Positions 57,696 through 64,000 of a DNA stretch of 64,000 nt are shown in pieces; position 1 is the first letter of the stretch; every line of letters starts with the position of its first letter. A model generated the notes under the pieces. That model was not told where the DNA came from. It did no database searches and saw nothing but the letters and a program-made list of their open reading frames with translations. Made by a program: the position numbers and the translations under genes. Source of the stretch: Neofusicoccum parvum (taxonomy: Eukaryota > Ascomycota > Dothideomycetes > Botryosphaeriales > Botryosphaeriaceae); assembly GCA_020912385.1 (NCBI GenBank), contig CP087206.1:2046001-2110000 (forward strand). Direction: 5' to 3'.

Positions 57696-59283
57696 GAAGA
57701 ATGACGCTGCCAAAGAGCAAGCAGATGACCTGGGATAAGAGCACTAAAAACGGTTGGATGGCGGACGGCTGGATGATTCTACGTAATAGACTTCGAAACG
57801 AACGGGCATGACGGATACACGCTCATTATGACATACCCATATAACGCAAGTCCGAAATCGTAAATAGACAATGCATATCTTCTGCAAATGATGAATGGGC
57901 ACTACAGTCACCATTCGTGCAGGGTCTCCGTGAGGACTGGCAGAATGGGTGCATTAGCGGACCGTCCCGAGATCAAGCCACTCAGTGAGACTGTGAAGTG
58001 TAGAGCTTTATGAAGTACATTTTGATTTTTGCTCTATAGCTAAAACCTGGGCCCGCGCTCGCCATGCCTATTGCCTTAGATTTATATTGCCGCAAGTACA
58101 CATTGCAAAAGGCCGGGAGTTGACGTTTGCGTGCTCCTTTCCTGGTTTCATGTTCGAGAATGCAAAGTACAGTGTGTTTCTGCGAGACTCGAGGCCCAGC
58201 CTTTTGAGTGACAGAGCCAGCTGCAGATGCTGATTCGTCAGCATCTTTGGGGGTTGCAGTAGAAGGATGACACCACTGTTAGCAGTCTGGGAAACTGCGT
58301 CTACGCGATACCGTAGCTTGCTGTGCGGAGATGCAACACGGTATCAGGTATCAACGAGCGAAGGACATCAGTCCGTCTGGGAGGTCATCGTCTAGAATTC
58401 CAGTGGCAAAGTGGAGCCGTATGATTGAAGCACTTGCAAATTTCTCGTATGAGCTATGGGCAAGAAATAGCCGGCTGCCGGATGTATAGCGGAAGCAAGG
58501 AAGTTTGGCTGGACACCGCTGGGAAACCAATATGACAGGTAGACCGAGATAAGTATTCGGATCTCTTCAGCATGAAATAATGTTGTCCAGAGTGAGCGAT
58601 ATTGAGACAAAGACCAGGCCATTGTCAGACGGGGAGTCTCAACCGATAAATCCGAATGTAGACATCCACAATGCTGTGGCCCACGCGTCATGCGTTGTGC
58701 GTCCTGCGGTGCAACGGTTTAAATCCGCAAATCCGAAATCCGTCGGATTAACGCCTGCTGTCCCATCACCATTCCCATTGGTCCAGGAACTTCGAGAAGA
58801 TGTTGAAGTCGGCGCCGGGAAGCCGAGATGGAAGCGGGAATGCAAGGCTGACATCATCCGAAGGGGAGAAATCGGCAGGCTGCAGATCTCACGCGTGCCT
58901 ACCCACAGCCAATGCACACGATCGTCCCAAAGAAGATCAATACGCGGTCACCATCCCCGACCAAAAAATCCATGAACGGGGGTCATGTGGTCTAGTATGC
59001 TAGCGCAGCGGCCATGAACCGCGGAGACCCGAAGAAAGGACCAACGAGCTGCACGAATATCCAGCTTTATGTCAGCTTCTATGGGGTCCGACGGAGAGGT
59101 CTTTTCGTCCGATGAACTAATCAGCTTTCCATCACCAGACCGCTTCCTTGCATGGAACGGGCGGAGGCTCTTCATGCTTGAGCCTCAACGCCGATATTTC
59201 CGTACTCGTGGGTACATAAATGTACCTCTCTAAGCCGCATTCACGTTGACTACCACAAAACATCACACCCTGCCTCTCCCACC
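57696..59283. other. Intergenic region
   Basis: A 1.6-kb gap. Open frames around 58580-58975 lack domains and oppose each other on both strands. The last 75 bases are the promoter of the amidohydrolase gene. Confidence 0.45.
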
Positions 59284-60859
59284 ATGTCGCTCTTCCAGCA
59301 GCGGCGCCTCCTCTTGTTGCAGGCTTGTCTTGCTCTGCTCATCTCCACAGCCACATCCACAAAATCGACATTGTTCGAGAGTGGAACGGTCATCTCATTC
59401 GATGACGCAGCCAAGACTCCGATGGTACTCTGGAACACTTCCCTGCTGGTGACTGGAGATAGGATCACCGCCATATTCGACGACACACAGAACATCACCA
59501 TTCCCTCAGGTACCGAGCGAGTCTCGGCTAAGGGCAAGATCATCTCGCCAGGATTCGTAGACACACATCGACACGGCTGGCAGACAGCCTACAAGACTTT
59601 GGGCTCCAACACCACCTTAGCTGAGTACTTTGAACGTTACGGTGAATTCACTCAAGCATCAACAGTCTTTACTGCGGACGACGTGTACCTTGGGCAACTC
59701 ACCGGCATTTACGAGGCCTTGAACTCCGGAGTCACGTCCATCCTCGAGCATGCCCATGCCACATTTTCCAACGAAACGTCTGCAGCATATCTCAATGCTT
59801 CCATTGAAAGCGGTGTGCGGATGTGGTGGTGCTATGCCTTCCACACGCTGTCCAATGGCTTCTCGATTGAGGATCAGATGGCCAACTTCCAGGAGCTGAG
59901 CCAGGACGAACGCCTTGATCAGAGCCTGGTCGAGATGGGAATGGCATACGACGCTTTCGCTTCAGCCACTACTGACGAGATCCAATCCATCGTCGACCTC
60001 GCACAGTAAGTCCGCTCCGCCGCATTATCTCCGAACATTCCACTGACCCATCGGCGATAGGAGCTCGAACATTTCGGCCTTCACCACGCACTATCTCGGC
60101 GGGCCCTGGTTTGACGCCAACAGCCCAACCCGTCTGCGCGACCTCGGCTTTATCAACACCAGCACGCCCATAGTCTTCTCGCATGCTAGCTACATCACGC
60201 CTGAGGACGTGTCGCTGCTGCGCACTTACAACCACTTCGTGTCCACGACACCTGAATCGGAGATGCACTACGGCCACGACCACCAGGACGCAGCGTTCGC
60301 GCTGGACCAGGCGGCGCTGGGCGTTGACACGCACTTCACGTACTCAACCGACATCGTGGGCCAAGCGCGCATGTGGCTGCAAAGCACGCGGCTCAAGTTC
60401 TTCCGCAAGACCCTGCAGGGATGGCGCATTCCGCGGAACAGCCCCATGTCCGTCAACCAGGCGTTCCTGATGGCGACCCGCTCGGGTGGACTGGCGCTGC
60501 GTCGGCCTGATATTGGCGTGCTTCGGGAGGGTGCGAAGGCTGACATTGTGGTTTTTGATGGCGCCTCGCCGAACATGCTTGGCTGGGTCGACCCTGTCGC
60601 TGCGATCATCCTCCACTCCCATGTGGGTGACGTGCAGCATGTTATGGTGGACGGGAATTGGCGGAAGAGGGACTGGAAGCTTGTGCTCGGCCAGAATCAG
60701 ACAGAGGTTGAGCAGCGCTTCTTGGAATCGGCTGCAAGAATTCAGCGGAAGTGGCAGGAGACTCCGCCGCCGCAGATGGAAGGGATGTACCAGAATGGCG
60801 TTGATTACGGGAGCACTTACACGATGGATGTTGTGCAAGGAAATGGTACGGGCTACTAA
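59284..60859 (+). CDS. Secreted amidohydrolase-like protein
   Basis: This is a predicted metal-dependent hydrolase of the amidohydrolase superfamily, in the chlorohydrolase/deaminase-like group; the substrate is unknown. Two exons (59284-60005, 60061-60859) give 506 aa. The N terminus is hydrophobic (LLLLQACLALLISTATS), so secretion or membrane attachment is likely, which is unusual because most members are cytosolic. The first metal motif H-x-H is in GFVDTHRHGWQ. Further expected histidines are in LEHAHA, TTHYLGG and VFSHASY, and the late acidic ligand is probably in YSTDIVGQ. The C-terminal strand (DIGVLREGAKADIVVFDG) is the typical composite beta-sandwich segment. The intron at 60006-60060 splits a glutamine codon. 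Confidence 0.87.
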
Positions 60860-62679
60860 ATTTGGATACCCTGTTTGTCAGTGCTACTGACATAGTTGCA
60901 TGCTCATCCTCTAATACTTCAGACTTTCGAAAGTATCTTAGAGAAATCTTTAGACTAGATATCTTTTTGTCTTGAAAAGTCACTCAATCAGCCTCTACTA
61001 CCGTACGCTATCATTACAATCAATGCTACCGACAACTTTACCGACTCACGATAATGGGAGGTTGAATTTGTAACTGCAACGCTTCCGTCCAAAATTGATG
61101 GTGTCATAGGTCCAGTGCCAGCATTCGCCAAACATGGGGTATATTAGCAGAACCAATGGGAGAGAATAAGAGTGACGAAAGACCTCGTTGAGGGTTTCTA
61201 GTCATTTGTCACTGTGTTCAGGGTCCTAGTCAAGAGCCGCTACATGCTCATCAGTCAGCAACTGGGCAGACTCCAACCAGTGATTGCGAACACATTCGGT
61301 GAGGCTTATTTCACTCACGAAAAGGGGCGCATGCTATGCAACGCGGAAGAAATGCAACCCTTTCTGCAGTCGGCTTGCGTTCACGTCTCTCGGGACATCA
61401 ACACTCCGTTCAACTTCATAGAAATCGTCCTCAGGAGTAGCCAAATTCCATTGGATTTCAGAGGCAACATATTGAAACTTGCGATGGCAATTCGGGGTGT
61501 AGTAAGGTCACATCGTATTCCAGAGATCTTCCGTTACCTGGTCCACATAGTAGCATCGTGCATCCAGCTAGATCTAACGCGAAATCGACTACTTTAAAAT
61601 ACTTCGTAGAAAGGTCTTCTTTTATAGAGAATTCATTTATTATTCTCAACGGTGACATTTGTTCATCACCACAGCACATACAAGACGAGGCTATCTGTTG
61701 GTTCTCTCGAGGACACACTTGGAGAAATGAGGATTTTTGGAGGCAAGGAGGAAATGCAGACGTACCAAACTAAGATGGCTATACCATTCACTTTCGGTAT
61801 CACGTTGGGCGATGGATGGTCCATGCCGCCCGTCGTGGCACCATTCTCGACTTCCATGACACTCAGTGGGTCCTCTACTACCATGACTTGGGAAGGCGGG
61901 GTGATATTGTTGTTCTTCACCGCCGCTACTGCTACGATATGAAACACTAGACGGAAGTCATATCATGTCTGAGCTTTCTGCAGATTCTGTATATTATAGC
62001 CAGGCCCCGTCGCATACGCGGTCTCCGGTCCGACGGGCCTCAATCCCGGCCGGGTCCTGCAATACGATTATTCTCTCTACCAGAAGTGATGCAACGGCAA
62101 TCCACTCAATGGGTTGATTGAAGTTGCTTATCGCAAAAAGCTCTTACAATCACTAGACAATGTCGAGACAGCGGGCCACTCCAACAATGTTCTCAGACCT
62201 TTACTAGCAGTACCGTGCCCTTGGACCTCTCAATACCAATGTGCGCAACTTCGATTAGCATAGCACTTGGATTTCATCCAACAAAAGTATTTTCCGCATA
62301 GGGGCTGCTTTCGTCTTACCAGTGTTCGGCTTGCGGGTCAGAATTGATAAGACAGTGCGTTTTGGGTTTGGCGCAGGCTGCCATACCCCACACCGACAGC
62401 CCTTTGGCTGCGCCGTCGTTGTTCAAATGCGCCGAGGTAGATTTGTTGGACGGATCGACACGTGCTGTTTGCTAGTTTGTTTTACCGGTTTCCCGAACGT
62501 GCCCCCACCAATCCTGTTTGGCTAACAAAGTTTCGCTTTTGTCTCAGATTTTTACCAAATCCATGCATCTCAACCCTGGTCAGGGAGGCAATCTCGCGGG
62601 GTTCAATCCTATAAGACACGTAGTGGTGACACCTCGAAGCAGGCAAATACTCAGACAGCATTCTCGAAATTCAACCCCG
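60860..62679. other. Gene-poor 1.8 kb spacer
   Basis: A plus-strand frame at 61214-61597 (127 codons) has a protein-like stretch but no recognised domain or start context. No supported gene. The frame of the next gene is open upstream of its likely ATG. Confidence 0.4.
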
Positions 62680-63096
62680 ATGGCCCCCACCTCGCTCTCC
62701 ACACCCTTGCCCGCGGGCCTCAGCGAGAAGCATATGATTGCATGCTTGCAAAACCACGAACTTTTCATTAAGGCAGTCTGCCTGTCTCTGCAATCCTACG
62801 AAATCGAGTCTGGTGACCCAAATACCGAGGCCACATACAACATTGTCGACAAGACGACCTTTAAGCTTACCTTGACCAACGTCGACGGTGGTGTCAACTC
62901 AACTTTCGTTGCCAGTGCACCTATCGGTACTCTGACGCTTTCGAGCAAGTGGAGGGCCGTGGGTGGGAAGCTCAAGGAGGATATCGAAATCGATGGAAAT
63001 AAGATCGCCAAAATGATTGGCAAAGCCACCGTCGAAAAATCCCATCCGGAGATGCAGAAGAGGTTAATTGAGGAGGCCAGCAAGTCAAAAGCATAG
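62680..63096 (+). CDS. DUF7053-like small protein
   Basis: An intronless gene of 138 aa resembling the fungal DUF7053 domain, a small alpha/beta fold of unknown function. The start at 62680 is chosen because STPLPAGLS, the usual beginning of the domain, follows directly; an in-frame ATG at 62563 would add an unrelated basic leader. Visible signatures are TTFKLTLTNVDGGVN, APIGTLTLSSKWRAV and the C-terminal helix with VEKSHPEMQKRL. Compared with relatives, the segment before TTFKLTL is a few residues short, so ligand-site residues may be missing. No signal peptide is seen, so it is probably cytosolic. Confidence 0.75.
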   Translation: MAPTSLSTPLPAGLSEKHMIACLQNHELFIKAVCLSLQSYEIESGDPNTEATYNIVDKTTFKLTLTNVDGGVNSTFVASAPIGTLTLSSKWRAVGGKLKEDIEIDGNKIAKMIGKATVEKSHPEMQKRLIEEASKSKA

Positions 63097-63618
63097 AGGG
63101 AGACTAAGAGGAGGCTGTGCGATAGCATCCAGCGCCCGCGAACGGCGAAGGGGTTGGATTTGTTCTCTTACGGAAGAAATGTATTCGGAAGTTGACGCTC
63201 CAACATGACTGCCATGGCTTATAAGGCTCATTCTTGACCGCATGTGTGCTCCTATGTGTAAGAAGGCAATCGTGCATGTCGATCTCCCACTCGACTAAAT
63301 GTCACTGGATACTCGTGATCCTTCAGCCTCAGTGCTTTGTTGAATAACGGCCATCTGCTTACTAAAGCCAAATAACGCAACGATGTATTCTTTGATGTGG
63401 CATTCTTCGTGTACAGCTTCGTATGGGCCTTTGATAGATCGGCGCTTGCGCCCTCAAGCGTTATCAAGATGCTTTAAGGTTTAACGGTTGAACCTCAAGA
63501 TAAACAAGTATATAATCCATGGATTCATCGTCCACTCTCACATCACAACAGGGCAACTATCTAGTCTACCGCAACCATCACTCGTTATCCGTACTCTAGA
63601 CTACTCTCAATAGCTAAG
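63097..63618. other. Intergenic region
   Basis: A 522-bp gap without a supported gene. It contains TATATAA at 63510-63516, about 105 bp upstream of the next ATG. Confidence 0.45.
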
Positions 63619-63820
63619 ATGCATTTAACTACCATTATCGCCGGCACCGCATTAAGCATCTTTGCCGTTGCCTCCGAGCAGGTCCAGATCAAGGATCTCA
63701 TCATATAGCGCGGGTATCATTGGGACACTTAAGGTATTCGCTCACTGTGCTTCTAGCAACGATGGCTCCACTAGATTTGTATGCACGCCGGCTGAGGAGG
63801 TCAGTGGTGTCATCTACTAG
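63619..63820 (+). pseudogene. Broken small secreted-protein gene
   Basis: An ATG at 63619 with a TATA box about 105 bp upstream starts a clear signal peptide (MHLTTIIAGTALSIFAVASE), but the frame ends after 29 codons at TAG (63706-63708). Read past it, the frame soon meets TAA. Both stops are one C-to-T step from glutamine codons. Further on, an acceptor-like TTCTAG leads to a short frame STRFVCTPAEEV ending at 63820, which looks like the tail of a cysteine-containing secreted protein. I read it as a mutated copy of a small secreted-protein gene; a genuine short peptide is the alternative. Confidence 0.4.
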
Positions 63821-64000
63821 ATTTTAATGGAGGAGAGTGCCGATAGGAATGGGGAGAGAAGGGATATGGGAGTATATTGTAGTAGACGTTCTCAGTGGAT
63901 ATCGCCATTGAACGTAGCTATGTACAATACCAAGTTACCTGCACGCTCTGATTCAGGCTATCCAAAACACTGAAGTCGAGCCCCTGTTGTCGAAGCGCTA

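Noticed and set aside
61214..61597. 127-codon plus-strand frame
   Set aside because: Some stretches look protein-like (FIEIVLRSSQIPLDF), but there is no family, start context or splice continuation.
1..64000. Secondary-metabolite gene cluster
   Set aside because: Oxygenases, transporters and a Zn2Cys6 regulator are present, but no polyketide synthase, NRPS, terpene cyclase or other backbone enzyme is seen and the genes are widely spaced.
1..64000. CRISPR array or bacterial-type operon
   Set aside because: No regularly spaced direct repeats of that kind. Genes are intron-containing and fungal.

Overview
The window is a stretch of nuclear genome from a filamentous ascomycete (Pezizomycotina). 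Most genes are split by one to seven short GT-AG introns of about 45-95 bp. The families are typical of these fungi: a Zn2Cys6 regulator, NoxA-type NADPH oxidase, SNG1-like protein, UNC93-like transporter, GPI-anchored proteins, a necrosis-inducing NPP1 protein, a haem-thiolate peroxidase and a zincophore/ZIP pair. The large secreted and surface set suggests a plant-associated or saprotrophic lifestyle. A Dothideomycete is plausible, but the sequence alone cannot prove it. All gene models were spliced by hand, by keeping frame across GT-AG junctions and matching conserved motifs.

Layout. 0.4-10.3 kb: an MFS transporter, a TauD-like dioxygenase, a Zn2Cys6 regulator and a GNAT acetyltransferase. 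10.3-13 kb: gene-poor, with at most a kinase-like remnant. 13.1-19.1 kb: an NPP1 protein, an UNC93-like transporter facing a second TauD-like dioxygenase across a shared 500-bp promoter, and a GPI-anchored protein. 19.6-22.4 kb: a decayed island with a HET-like pseudogene and a second broken reading frame, both carrying TAG stops one C-to-T step from CAG, plus a 327-bp element with 34-bp terminal inverted repeats. 22.7-33.2 kb: a secreted beta-lactamase-like hydrolase, a chloroperoxidase-type peroxidase, a Kex2-processed cysteine-rich secreted protein and a berberine-bridge-type flavoenzyme. 34.1-41.3 kb: an unfamiliar protein with a Cys-Cys-Asp-Arg tandem repeat, a repeat-bearing GPI protein and a membrane-anchored Kelch protein. 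43.4-51.0 kb: a tiny secreted protein, a patatin-like phospholipase, an SNG1-family membrane protein and a NoxA-like NADPH oxidase. 53.5-57.7 kb: a secreted zincophore (Aspf2/PRA1 family) transcribed divergently from a ZIP zinc transporter (ZrfC-like). 59.3-64 kb: a secreted amidohydrolase-like protein, a DUF7053-like protein and a broken small secreted-protein gene.

Two points stand out. The zincophore/transporter pair is a coherent zinc-scavenging unit. Both proteins carry C-H-x-H modules, in the transporter each module begins at a phase-2 intron, and the shared promoter holds three CAAGGT-type zinc-response motifs. The CCDR-repeat protein at 34.1-34.7 kb matches no family I know, and its nine perfect CCDR units differ from one another only at synonymous positions, which argues for a functional cysteine-rich protein.
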